Shown piece after piece: positions 33,233-41,376 of a stretch of DNA of 43,878 nt (positions within the stretch are counted from its first letter, which is position 1; the number at the start of each line of letters is the position of its first letter). The DNA is taken from NCBI GenBank assembly GCA_964630905.1, contig CAZVWR010000024.1, forward strand, positions 1-43,878. Direction: 5' to 3'. Origin of the DNA: JAGOEX01 sp964630905 (GTDB taxonomy: Bacteria > UBP6 > UBA1177). Made by a program: the position numbers and the translations under genes. Under the pieces are notes generated by a model. The model had not been told where the DNA came from and did not search any database. It saw only the letters and a program-made list of their open reading frames with translations.

Positions 33233-34627
33233 ATGAACATCCGGTTTTTTATTTTCTCAATGTTCCTGCTGTCGTTTTTTATTATCAATGCCGCTGAAAA
33301 TGAACCCGTTACAGAAAAAAAAGAGGAACGAGGTTTTGTTTTCGGTTCTTACGGCAGGGTTCAGCCGGCAACCGACCTTGAGGGAGGAAGTGCCAAATGG
33401 GTGAACATTGTCGATCACGGAAGCCGTCTTGAGCAGGGAAGTTATGTCGAACTTGACTTTGCGTATCTTTTTGAACAACCGGCAAACGGGCCGAAGTTCG
33501 ATTTTGTTTCAACACTTGCTTTTTCAGAATCACTTTTTCACAGCAATGGAAAATGGGCGGCTCTGAACACTGTAAGAAACCTTTTTATCAGAGCTGAGAA
33601 CATCATCTGGAAACCGCTTAACATGTGGGTCGGAAGCAGAATGTTCAGAGGAGATGACATATATCTTCTTGATTTCTGGCCGCTTGATGATGCAAATATG
33701 TACGGAGGCGGCATCGGACTTAAATTTGACACATGGAATATTGATTACTACATCGGCTTCAACCGTCTTGAGATCGACTGGCAGTATCAGGAAAAAAAGG
33801 TGGTGACAGACACTTTCGGGGCTGAAAGCATTACCTGGATGGATCGTCAGCGGCTTGTTACAGGACTGAAATATGAGCATAAATATCAGCTCAGCGAAAA
33901 GGGTACAGGAATAAAATGGAAACTTTTCGGAGAGTTGCAAAGAATTGGTGAAGGAGAAAAATATAACGATCCTGTAGATGATGAGAATCTTATCTCCTAT
34001 CCTGAAGATCTCGGCTGGTCAGTCGGTGGTCAGCTTGGATTTTACGGTTATCAGAAAAACAGCTTTTTCAATCTGTTCGCTAAATATTCCGGAGGTCTTG
34101 CCGCTTACGGACTGCTGAATGTTCCGTGGGGATTTGACAATGAATATAAAACAACAAATGCAAAGGAATTCCTGTTCGGTTTTTCAGGCAATAATGAATT
34201 CAAACATTTCGGAAACATGTGCGGAGCCTATGTCAGATATTTTGAAGATGCCGACAAAAACAAGTATGACAACGATGATTTCATTGAGTTCATTTTCGCG
34301 ATAAGACCCCATGTGGTTCTCCATGAATATTTCTATCTTGCATTTGAACTGAGCCACCAGCTTAAAAAAACCAACGGCCTGACAAGACTTGATGACGATT
34401 CCGAAAAGAACATTCTGCCTCAAGTGACAAAACTCTCGTTTATTCCGATAGTTACGATCGGTGGTGGTAATTATGCAAGACCTCAGTTAAGACTTGTCTA
34501 TACTGCGGCTTTTCAAAATGATGATGCAAAAGCACTTTATAATGAGCAGGACATCCGGTCACAGAGATCTGTTCTCCACTATTTCGGACTCAGTGCCGAG
34601 TGGTGGTTTAATGTCGGACACAGGTAG
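33233..34627 (+). CDS. Maltoporin-family (LamB-type) outer-membrane porin
   Basis: A 464-residue outer-membrane beta-barrel protein for uptake of malto-oligosaccharides or related glucans. A signal peptide ends near INAAEN. The barrel then begins with a GSYGRVQP strand; GSRLEQGSYVELDFAY and WVGSRMFRGDDIYLLDFWPLDDANMYGGGIGL (quoted in parts: VGSRMFRGDDIYLLDFW, YGGGIGL) match the LamB pattern of a sugar-slide loop region. The protein ends in alternating aromatic strands with a terminal NVGHR. The longest frame starts at 33203; the ATG at 33233 has GAGGTGGTGCAA in front and gives a proper signal peptide. The GH13 amylase follows 9 bp later, so degradation and uptake are coupled. The precise sugar is inferred. 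Confidence 0.82.
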   Translation: MNIRFFIFSMFLLSFFIINAAENEPVTEKKEERGFVFGSYGRVQPATDLEGGSAKWVNIVDHGSRLEQGSYVELDFAYLFEQPANGPKFDFVSTLAFSESLFHSNGKWAALNTVRNLFIRAENIIWKPLNMWVGSRMFRGDDIYLLDFWPLDDANMYGGGIGLKFDTWNIDYYIGFNRLEIDWQYQEKKVVTDTFGAESITWMDRQRLVTGLKYEHKYQLSEKGTGIKWKLFGELQRIGEGEKYNDPVDDENLISYPEDLGWSVGGQLGFYGYQKNSFFNLFAKYSGGLAAYGLLNVPWGFDNEYKTTNAKEFLFGFSGNNEFKHFGNMCGAYVRYFEDADKNKYDNDDFIEFIFAIRPHVVLHEYFYLAFELSHQLKKTNGLTRLDDDSEKNILPQVTKLSFIPIVTIGGGNYARPQLRLVYTAAFQNDDAKALYNEQDIRSQRSVLHYFGLSAEWWFNVGHR

Positions 34628-34636
34628 GAGAATAAA

Positions 34637-36604
34637 ATGAATAAATTCATATACATAATTTTTGCAATCATTTCATTTTCAGCGGTTTCCTGCGTCGATG
34701 TAGATAAGATCGAAGGACCAATTGACATCACCAACCATGTTGAGGACTGGCGGGATGAAGTGATGTATCAGCTTATCACTGACAGGTTTGCAGACGGTGA
34801 TGTGAACAACAACCATAAAGTGAATAAATTATCGCTTACTGCATGGAACGGCGGAGATTTTCAGGGGATTATTGATAATATCGACTATCTAAAAGAGCTC
34901 GGTGTCACAACATTGTGGATCAGCCCGGTTGTAAAAAATGTTGATGAAGATGCCGGCATTGCAGGGTATCACGGGTACTGGACACAGGATTTCAAAGGGG
35001 TTAATCCCCACTTCGGAGATCTTGCAAAACTGCGCGAAATGATTCAGATCCTTCATGAAAATGATATAAAAGTTATCCTTGATATTGTCGCAAATCATAT
35101 AGGTCAGCTTTTTTATTATGACATGAACAAAAACGATCAGCCTGATGAAATGGTGATGGGAAGCAACATGACATGCTCCCAGTACTGCAACCGGATAATA
35201 AGTGTCGAAGATGAGCAGGCGGGTATTGAGATATGTAAGCAGGAATATAATGCCGGCTTCACAGTTGGCGGTGATAATTCCGAATGTTTCAACAACTGTG
35301 TTGACAGATGCGTTAATGAAGATTATCCCCAGAAAATGGGGTTGAAGAGATATTCAGAGTGGGATCCCGATTTTGATCCAAGGATGATAAGGGCTTTTTC
35401 AGACGCTGGAGAATCTGGGATTGCTCCGCTTAAATGGGTCTATATGCCTGAAATTAATCGCGTTCCGCCCAATCCGCCTGAATTTCATAACGACGAATGG
35501 TACAACAGAATGGGAAGAACTGTTTCGTGGGATAGCGATTATCAGGTCGTGAAAGGGGATTTTCCGGGTGGTTTGAAAGATCTCGACACGACAAAAGCTG
35601 ATGTGAGAAATGCTCTGATCTCGGTTTTTCAGTACTGGATAAGTGCAATAAACATTGACGGTTTCAGAGTTGACACAATTAAGCATGTCGAACACGAATT
35701 CTGGCAGGTTTTTACTCCGGCGATGAGAGATTATGCGGAAAGTATCGGCAAAAAGAACTTCCTTATTTTCGGAGAAGCCTTTGATGATAGCGATGAGCTG
35801 CTTGGAAGTTTCACAAAAAATAATGAAATGGATTCAGTCTTTTATTTTTCACAGAAATTTCAGGTGTTTGACGCAATATTTAAATATGGTGCTCCGACAA
35901 AGAAATTTGAAACGCTCTACAATCTGAGAATGAACAAAAGTGCAGACGGCTCGCCTCTTCCTGAAGACGAAAAGCCAAGATATGGAACTGTTTCAGGGGT
36001 ATATGATGCAGATGGCAAAATCTTAAGTCCGCAGAAGATACTGGTCAATTTCATGGATAACCACGATCTGCCGAGATTTTTATATGAACAGCCTGATGAA
36101 GCTGCTTTGAGAAATGCTCTTACTCTGATGCTCACAATGGATGGAATTCCCTGTATTTATTATGGAACTGAGCAGAACTTCAAAGGGGGTAACGACCCTG
36201 CAAACCGTGAACCGCTATGGGACAGCGGGTATGACACGACAAACGCAACATTCAAACATATTTCAGCTATTAATTCTCTAAGAGCCGGGTATGCACCGTT
36301 AAGAAGAGGTGAAATGTCGATCATCTGGTCAACCGATAACACAAATGATGAATCTGATGCAGGGATCCTTGCATTTGAAAGGACTTACAAAAAAGAGAAA
36401 GTGCTTGTCGTCATAAACACCAGCAAAACAAAGTCATCAACTACATCAAATGAAGACACCGTCATGAAAACAGGATTTGCCGCAGGGACAAAGCTGAAAA
36501 ATGTCTTCCCCGGATCAGATGGAAAGACATATACTGTTGATACTGATCAGACCCTTGAACTCACTCTCCCCAAACAGTCCGCAATGATACTTGTTAAGAA
36601 CTGA
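34637..36604 (+). CDS. GH13 alpha-amylase-family lipoprotein
   Basis: An extracytoplasmic glycoside hydrolase of 655 residues. The signal peptide ends AVSC, making Cys19 the lipid anchor. The GH13 barrel is complete: early motif VMYQLITDRFADGD, IVANHIGQ, nucleophile Asp346 (GFRVDTIKH), acid/base Glu380 (FGEAFD) and transition-state Asp477 (NFMDNHDLPRF); a C-terminal beta domain ends near residue 655. Between about 176 and 220 an insertion with seven cysteines (CSQYCNR, CKQ, CFNNCVDRC) interrupts the barrel and is not typical of the family. It probably cuts starch-like glucans at the cell surface or in the periplasm for the neighbouring porin. It ends 12 bp before the convergent TrmB gene. Confidence 0.92.
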   Translation: MNKFIYIIFAIISFSAVSCVDVDKIEGPIDITNHVEDWRDEVMYQLITDRFADGDVNNNHKVNKLSLTAWNGGDFQGIIDNIDYLKELGVTTLWISPVVKNVDEDAGIAGYHGYWTQDFKGVNPHFGDLAKLREMIQILHENDIKVILDIVANHIGQLFYYDMNKNDQPDEMVMGSNMTCSQYCNRIISVEDEQAGIEICKQEYNAGFTVGGDNSECFNNCVDRCVNEDYPQKMGLKRYSEWDPDFDPRMIRAFSDAGESGIAPLKWVYMPEINRVPPNPPEFHNDEWYNRMGRTVSWDSDYQVVKGDFPGGLKDLDTTKADVRNALISVFQYWISAINIDGFRVDTIKHVEHEFWQVFTPAMRDYAESIGKKNFLIFGEAFDDSDELLGSFTKNNEMDSVFYFSQKFQVFDAIFKYGAPTKKFETLYNLRMNKSADGSPLPEDEKPRYGTVSGVYDADGKILSPQKILVNFMDNHDLPRFLYEQPDEAALRNALTLMLTMDGIPCIYYGTEQNFKGGNDPANREPLWDSGYDTTNATFKHISAINSLRAGYAPLRRGEMSIIWSTDNTNDESDAGILAFERTYKKEKVLVVINTSKTKSSTTSNEDTVMKTGFAAGTKLKNVFPGSDGKTYTVDTDQTLELTLPKQSAMILVKN

Positions 36605-36616
36605 AATGAATTTATA

Positions 36617-37498
36617 TTATCCTTGGGATTTCATGATCTTCTGGAATCCGAGGAGCTGTTTTGTCTGGGCTGAAGAACCCATTACAGGCTCGGAATATTT
36701 TTCAAGTGCTGATCTTATTACATCAACCATATCTCTTTTCTTTAGTTCATCCATCAGAACGGAGAACATCATCTCAGAAGCTATTCCGCTGTAGAGAACA
36801 TAACTTAAGAACGGGCTGTTCGTCCACACTGCATGTCGAAGTGTCTTTCCGTCAGGCGAAATGACGGCCAGAAGATATTTTTCTCCGTCAACAACCATGT
36901 TAAGCCAACTGTCTTTCCACACTTTTACGGCATCGGCGCCTGCACTTTTTTTCACCATTACACAATCTTTAAGTTCAGTTCCGTCATAGCTGTTGACCAC
37001 AACATAAACCTTTTTTTCATTTTTCTTTCTAGCCGTTTTCAGTAAATGGGGTTTTATCAGTTCAAGCATCTTCGGGAAAGCATCAACAACGATCTGCTTC
37101 TGAGCGTTCTCTATCATTTCAACAGCCCTTTCAAGCACCTGCTGAACATTTCCGAGTTTAAAAACTTTTGTTTCATTGACCGCATCACCGTTTAACGGCA
37201 GATTCTCTTCAAGGAATTTCAGACTGCCTGCTATCTGCTTTTCTACTCTTTCAAGATACTCTTTCGCTGACACAGCTGTGAACTGCCTGGTTGAAGGTAG
37301 TTCCTCAACCATTACAGCTCCCTTTTTTATCAGGATATCCAATGCTTTATAAATGTTTGAAGACCCTTCTCCAAGTATCTGTGCAATTTTATATCCCGAA
37401 AGAGGCGACTGCTTTAAAAGTGTAAGATAAACCTCAGATTCCAGACGGTTGAACCCTATCTCCTGCAGTTTTACAACAAGTTCATCATTTTTTGACAT
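36617..37498 (-). CDS. TrmB family sugar-type transcriptional regulator
   Basis: A 293-residue regulator. Residues 1-75 form the TrmB winged helix (FNRLESEVYLTLLKQSPLSG, then YKIAQILGEGSSNIYKALDI, then a KKGAV wing). A coiled dimer region follows (about 95-120), then an effector domain with the phospholipase-D-like fold common to the family (about 125-245). Archaeal TrmB proteins respond to maltose, trehalose or glucose and control sugar uptake genes. Here the gene converges on the maltoporin-amylase pair, a suggestive but unproven regulatory link. The frame runs back to GTG 37522; the ATG at 37498 behind GGGGAGG is the likely start. It is the last gene of the thiE-thiC-DUF2062 run. Confidence 0.85.
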   Translation of the reverse strand: MSKNDELVVKLQEIGFNRLESEVYLTLLKQSPLSGYKIAQILGEGSSNIYKALDILIKKGAVMVEELPSTRQFTAVSAKEYLERVEKQIAGSLKFLEENLPLNGDAVNETKVFKLGNVQQVLERAVEMIENAQKQIVVDAFPKMLELIKPHLLKTARKKNEKKVYVVVNSYDGTELKDCVMVKKSAGADAVKVWKDSWLNMVVDGEKYLLAVISPDGKTLRHAVWTNSPFLSYVLYSGIASEMMFSVLMDELKKRDMVDVIRSALEKYSEPVMGSSAQTKQLLGFQKIMKSQG

Positions 37499-37527
37499 TT
37501 TTTCCTCCCCTCTCAAACACACACAAC

Positions 37528-38058
37528 TTATTTATTTCTATAATTTTCTATCAGCTTTCTTGTAATGAAATATGTCGGGAACATTGCAATGAATCCGACT
37601 ATCGCCCCGCCGATACACATCGGCAGAAATATATCAGCACCCAAGCTGAGGAACGACTGAGTCTGATCTATGAATCCGTCAAGCTGAACTATATCTCTCA
37701 TCTTACCTTTAAGACTTTCCGATGTCAGAACGGATTTTGCAGGATAAAAAAAAGTGCCCACCCAGTAAATGAAGGCATATATCGGAATGACTGTCAAAGG
37801 ATTTGTAATCCACACACCTGCTACTGCCGCGACTTTATTAGCTTTTCTGAAAGGAAGTGCAAAAACAAGAACAACCGCCATCTGAATGCCCATTATCGGA
37901 AGAAAACCAATGAAAATTCCAAGGGCAAGACCCAGTGCAATGTCATGAGGAGAGTCGTTAAGAGAAAGTAGTTTTTTCCATATCTGGACAAACTGCCCCT
38001 TCAGATCATACCACGGAACTTTTTTGGGCGGTTCCATATTGATCATGTTACTCGTCAT
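37528..38058 (-). CDS. DUF2062 family inner-membrane protein
   Basis: A 176-residue membrane protein. After a charged N-terminus (WKKLLSLNDSPHDIALGLALG) come three or four hydrophobic segments with the DUF2062 pattern GIFIGFLPIMGIQM, WITNPLTVIPIYAFIYWVG. The function of the family is unknown; in other bacteria it is often found near glycosyltransferase or cell-envelope genes. The ATG overlaps the end of thiC by 11 nt and has no strong ribosome binding site, so translational coupling is likely. TrmB follows 29 bp downstream. Confidence 0.88.
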   Translation of the reverse strand: MTSNMINMEPPKKVPWYDLKGQFVQIWKKLLSLNDSPHDIALGLALGIFIGFLPIMGIQMAVVLVFALPFRKANKVAAVAGVWITNPLTVIPIYAFIYWVGTFFYPAKSVLTSESLKGKMRDIVQLDGFIDQTQSFLSLGADIFLPMCIGGAIVGFIAMFPTYFITRKLIENYRNK

Positions 38059-39358
38059 TTTCTAAATTCTTCTCAGCTTCGTTAAAATTCTTTACAGCAC
38101 AGAGATCTCCGCACATCGAGCAGGTTTCCTTATCCGCTTCAGCAGGTCTGTCGCCACGATATTTGATACATTTTTCAGGATCCATTGAAAGTTCAAGCTG
38201 TTTTTCCCAGTCAAGAGCACGCCTTGCTTTTGCCATTGCGTGATCCCATTCGATTGCTCCGGGATGACCGTTTGCAATATCTGCCGCGTGAGCCGCAATT
38301 CTTGAAGCGATGACTCCTTCCTTCACATCATCAATTGTCGGCAGAGACAGATGCTCGGCAGGTGTAACATAACAGAGAAAGTTAGCTCCGCTCATTGCCG
38401 CAATTGCTCCGCCGATAGCTGAAGTAATGTGATCATAACCGGGTGCGACATCAGTCACAATAGGACCGAGAACATAGAACGGTGCACCTTTACACAGTGT
38501 TTTTTCTATCTGCATGTTGGTTGTTATCTGATGCAGAGGAACATGTCCAGGCCCTTCGATCATCACCTGAACGCCTTTATCTCTTGCCCTTTCAGTAAGT
38601 TCACCAAGAGTTATAAGCTCCTGAATTTGAGGACGGTCTGTGGCGTCGGCAAGAGCACCGGGACGGAGTCCGTCACCAAGAGAGAACACACAGTCATATT
38701 TGTGACATATCTCAATAAGCCGGTCAAAATGTTCAAACAGCGGATTTTCCTGCTTGTTGTGGGCCATCCACCGAGCGGTGATGCTTCCTCCTCTTGAGAC
38801 TATGCCCATAACCCTTTTTGATTTTCCTATTGTTTTCAACAACTTCCAGTTTATACCGCAATGAACTGTGATAAAATCGACTCCGCTTGCGACCTGTTTT
38901 TCTATCGCTTCAAAAATTTCATCAACTGTCATATCTGAGAAAGCTTTTTTCTTTTCTCTGACACATTCGACTATCGCCTGATATATCGGGACTGTTCCGA
39001 TAATTACCGGAGCCGCTTCCATTATTTTCTGTCTGGTCAGTTCAAGATCTTTGCCGGTAGAAAGGTCCATGACCGCATCGGCACCGAATTTAACCGCGAT
39101 CTTTGCTTTTTCTATCTCTTCCTCAAGTGAGTTTACATCTTCGGAAGTGCCTATGTTTGCGTTTACTTTTATTCTGCACCCCTCACCGATCGCAAGCGGC
39201 TTGACATTGTGAACCCTGTTCTTGCAGATTACGATGGTTCCTTCGGCGATCCTTCTGCTCATAATCTCCGGCGCCATTTTCTCTTCGGCGGCCGCGATCT
39301 TAACCTCTTCCGTTATTATTCCCTTTCTTGCTGATTCGATCTGAGTAAGTTGAGTCAT
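38048..39358 (-). CDS. thiC: Phosphomethylpyrimidine synthase
   Basis: ThiC is a radical SAM enzyme that rearranges 5-aminoimidazole ribotide to HMP-phosphate for thiamine. The protein has 436 residues, the short form found in many anaerobes and Archaea. The family motifs are present: VNANIGTS, ADAVMDLSTG, TVHCGINW, SLGDGLRPGA, MIEGPGHVPLHQI and LGPIVTDVAPGYDHI. The C-terminal cluster motif has Cys413, Cys416 and Cys420 (CSMCGDLC). The ATG overlaps the stop of the ThiE-like gene as ATGA. The operon leader is too short for a TPP riboswitch. Confidence 0.97.
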   Translation of the reverse strand: MTQLTQIESARKGIITEEVKIAAAEEKMAPEIMSRRIAEGTIVICKNRVHNVKPLAIGEGCRIKVNANIGTSEDVNSLEEEIEKAKIAVKFGADAVMDLSTGKDLELTRQKIMEAAPVIIGTVPIYQAIVECVREKKKAFSDMTVDEIFEAIEKQVASGVDFITVHCGINWKLLKTIGKSKRVMGIVSRGGSITARWMAHNKQENPLFEHFDRLIEICHKYDCVFSLGDGLRPGALADATDRPQIQELITLGELTERARDKGVQVMIEGPGHVPLHQITTNMQIEKTLCKGAPFYVLGPIVTDVAPGYDHITSAIGGAIAAMSGANFLCYVTPAEHLSLPTIDDVKEGVIASRIAAHAADIANGHPGAIEWDHAMAKARRALDWEKQLELSMDPEKCIKYRGDRPAEADKETCSMCGDLCAVKNFNEAEKNLENDE

Positions 39359-39945
39359 GATTCCATCTCCGTTATTTTTTTTATCAGCTCCTTAATATCA
39401 TCTTCTGCATTCTCTCCATTAAAAAGCGAGATGCCCGCAAGATTGCAAAATCCCTTTTCAATAAGCAAAAGGGCTTTCATTTTATCTATTCCGCCAAGAA
39501 GATAAAGGTTTTTCACATTTATCGGCAAAACAGTATCCCTTATATCATCAGGTTTGGATAAGGGTTTGAAAACAGGCGAAAAAAATGCAAAATCTATTCC
39601 GTTATCAAATGCTTTTTCATATTCAGTTCCATGATGAGTTGAAAGAGCGATGGTTTTTTCAGGATGATCTTTTTTGACATTTATTGCCTCATCTATCCTT
39701 TTTGAAGGGAAGTGGAGATGCCTGAATCTTTTTATCTCTTCAACTGACGGATCGTGAATGAATATCTCTTTATCAGGGAACCTTGCGTCAAGAACATCCT
39801 TTATCTCACAAATTACATTTCCCAAATAAATTTGAGTATTTCTAAGAGTTACTTTCGCCACACCAGATTTTAGACACATCGAAATGTGATCGATCGCCTC
39901 ACTTACCGTTCTATACTTTGAAAAATCTGTTATCATCCAGAGCAT
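39355..39945 (-). CDS. ThiE/TenI family protein (thiamine-phosphate synthase-like)
   Basis: A TIM-barrel protein of 196 residues in the ThiE/TenI family, which contains thiamine-phosphate synthase and its non-catalytic or isomerase relative TenI. Visible hallmarks are MITDFSKY, VAKVTLRNTQ, ALSTHHGTEYEKAFDNG, FAFFSPVFKPLSKPDD, YLLGGIDKM and LAGISLFNG. Some phosphate-binding glycines of true ThiE are less clear, so TenI-like or partial function remains possible. The ATG has GGAGGTG at ideal spacing. It overlaps thiC by 4 nt, supporting a role in thiamine synthesis. Confidence 0.8.
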   Translation of the reverse strand: MLWMITDFSKYRTVSEAIDHISMCLKSGVAKVTLRNTQIYLGNVICEIKDVLDARFPDKEIFIHDPSVEEIKRFRHLHFPSKRIDEAINVKKDHPEKTIALSTHHGTEYEKAFDNGIDFAFFSPVFKPLSKPDDIRDTVLPINVKNLYLLGGIDKMKALLLIEKGFCNLAGISLFNGENAEDDIKELIKKITEMES

Positions 39946-39963
39946 TGTTCACCTCCGGATGCA

Positions 39964-39991
39964 AATTAACCCCTAAAAACAAGTTTGTCAA
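39964..39991 (-). promoter_or_regulatory. Candidate promoter of the thiE-thiC operon
   Basis: On the minus strand a perfect TTGACA (39991-39986) and a weak TTAATT (39969-39964) are separated by 16 nt. The leader would be only about 12 nt before the ATG at 39945. Confidence 0.4.
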
Positions 39992-40032
39992 ACAGGAGAT
40001 GCAATCATTATTTCTGCAAATCTTTTCTTGTC

Positions 40033-41244
40033 TCAAATATTATCACTCCAAAAAACTTTGTAGTTGTCATCAAGATAATAAATTCTATCTTTCCATTTTA
40101 AGATCCGGATATTTTTTTCCATTGTTTTGAATAATTCGATTGTGCCTGCCGGTTTGATTTTCAAAAACACTTTTTTTAGATCATTGTCGAATATTTCCAT
40201 TGTTGAATCTTCACCAAAACCCTTAATTACTACAATTTTTCCGTCAAAATTATAAAGATTTCCAAATGTCTTGTTTTTCATATCATTTCCGTCAACAACA
40301 AGAATATTTCTTTTCTCTTTCATATCATATAGATATATTTTATTGCTTTTCCTGTAAACCAACCTACCTGAGACAGGGCAATCTGCGTGAAAATCTCCTT
40401 TTAAAACAACTTCTTTGTCTTTGTTGTATATTGTTTCTTCTTTTTTATCTTTTTTGCCTACAATGCTGAATCCGTCACCGCAGGATTTAAAATATGTCTG
40501 TTTGCCGTTTTCTTCAAGCATCACTTCTTCTTTTATTTCTCTCGAAGACAAAAACCTGTCAACTTTAATATTTATAAATTTCTGTCCTGAATAATCATAA
40601 AAACCTGGATCAGGACAATTTTCATCATAAATGCATGAAAGAGACTTGTATTTCTTTTTAAAATAAGATTCGTCTTCTTCAAAATCTTCAAAATTGTCGG
40701 GGAATATTTTAACAGTCTCTCCGTTTTTATTGATCAATCTTACATTTTTACCATCAAAAACAAATGCTTGTCCATCATAAAAAGAATATGCTGAAATATA
40801 CTGGAATTTTATTATCAATTCTCTTTCCCTGTTTATATAACCCCATATATCTCCCCACCTCCATTTTAACTTCACTCTTGAAAGCCCTTCCTTGAAAGAC
40901 CACGCATCATCATATAAAAGAGGAATGGCTTCTTTACCATTTTTGTCAATATATCCATATTTTTTATTCTTTTCAACCCTTGCGAGACCTTCTGTAAATT
41001 CAAAAGCTGAATCATATTCGGGCTTGACTCTTTCCACGCCGCAACCGTCGATAAAACCACTTTTCCCTTCTTTTCTGATTATGTATCGCTCATCAGTCAG
41101 TTTTCTATCTTTCTGACACTCAACTCTTTCTTTTTCAGTCATCGTTTTTATAAAAAAAGGAGAATTTGTCGATTCCTCACAAAAGACAAAATTAAAACCC
41201 ATAAAAACAAGAAAAAACGCACCGTATTTAATAAATTTATTCAT
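40033..41244 (-). CDS. WG-repeat exported protein
   Basis: A 403-residue exported protein with a hydrophobic signal ending near residue 22 (FNFVFCEES). Residues about 58-180 contain three WG/KWG-type repeats: SGFIDGCGVERVKPEYD, YGYIDKNGKEAIPLLYDDAW and WGYINRERELIIKFQY. The remaining part is a series of short beta segments, including four cysteines in the middle, and may continue a degenerate repeat. WG-repeat proteins are widespread, and their roles are mostly unknown. The ATG has GGGAG upstream. Base composition here is visibly more AT-rich than in the core genes. It lies downstream of the DUF4424-like gene, with a 132-bp gap. Confidence 0.75.
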   Translation of the reverse strand: MNKFIKYGAFFLVFMGFNFVFCEESTNSPFFIKTMTEKERVECQKDRKLTDERYIIRKEGKSGFIDGCGVERVKPEYDSAFEFTEGLARVEKNKKYGYIDKNGKEAIPLLYDDAWSFKEGLSRVKLKWRWGDIWGYINRERELIIKFQYISAYSFYDGQAFVFDGKNVRLINKNGETVKIFPDNFEDFEEDESYFKKKYKSLSCIYDENCPDPGFYDYSGQKFINIKVDRFLSSREIKEEVMLEENGKQTYFKSCGDGFSIVGKKDKKEETIYNKDKEVVLKGDFHADCPVSGRLVYRKSNKIYLYDMKEKRNILVVDGNDMKNKTFGNLYNFDGKIVVIKGFGEDSTMEIFDNDLKKVFLKIKPAGTIELFKTMEKNIRILKWKDRIYYLDDNYKVFWSDNI

Positions 41245-41261
41245 TTACTTCTCCCATTTAA

Positions 41262-41360
41262 TCAAAAAATTGACTGTCCAATTTTGCCATCAGATTCAAT
41301 GAGTTTTCTCAATTCCTGCTTCACCATCTTCTTCATATTCGATGAATGGTCCCTCTTCAT
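41262..41360 (-). other. Possible 32-codon open frame in the 132-bp gap; probably not a gene
   Basis: Between the two exported-protein genes (41245-41376) a frame from ATG 41360 to TGA 41262 encodes a basic, helical-looking peptide (starting MKRDHSSNMKKMVKQ). An overlapping open frame in the same direction is acidic (NPIYEEGPFIEYEEDG). Neither has a good ribosome binding site. The segment may be a gene remnant. No terminator or convincing promoter was seen. Confidence 0.2.
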
Positions 41361-41376
41361 AAATTGGATTTCCTTA

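Noticed and set aside
39946..40032. TPP riboswitch upstream of the thiamine genes
   Set aside because: None of the conserved aptamer segments is visible, and the probable leader is too short.
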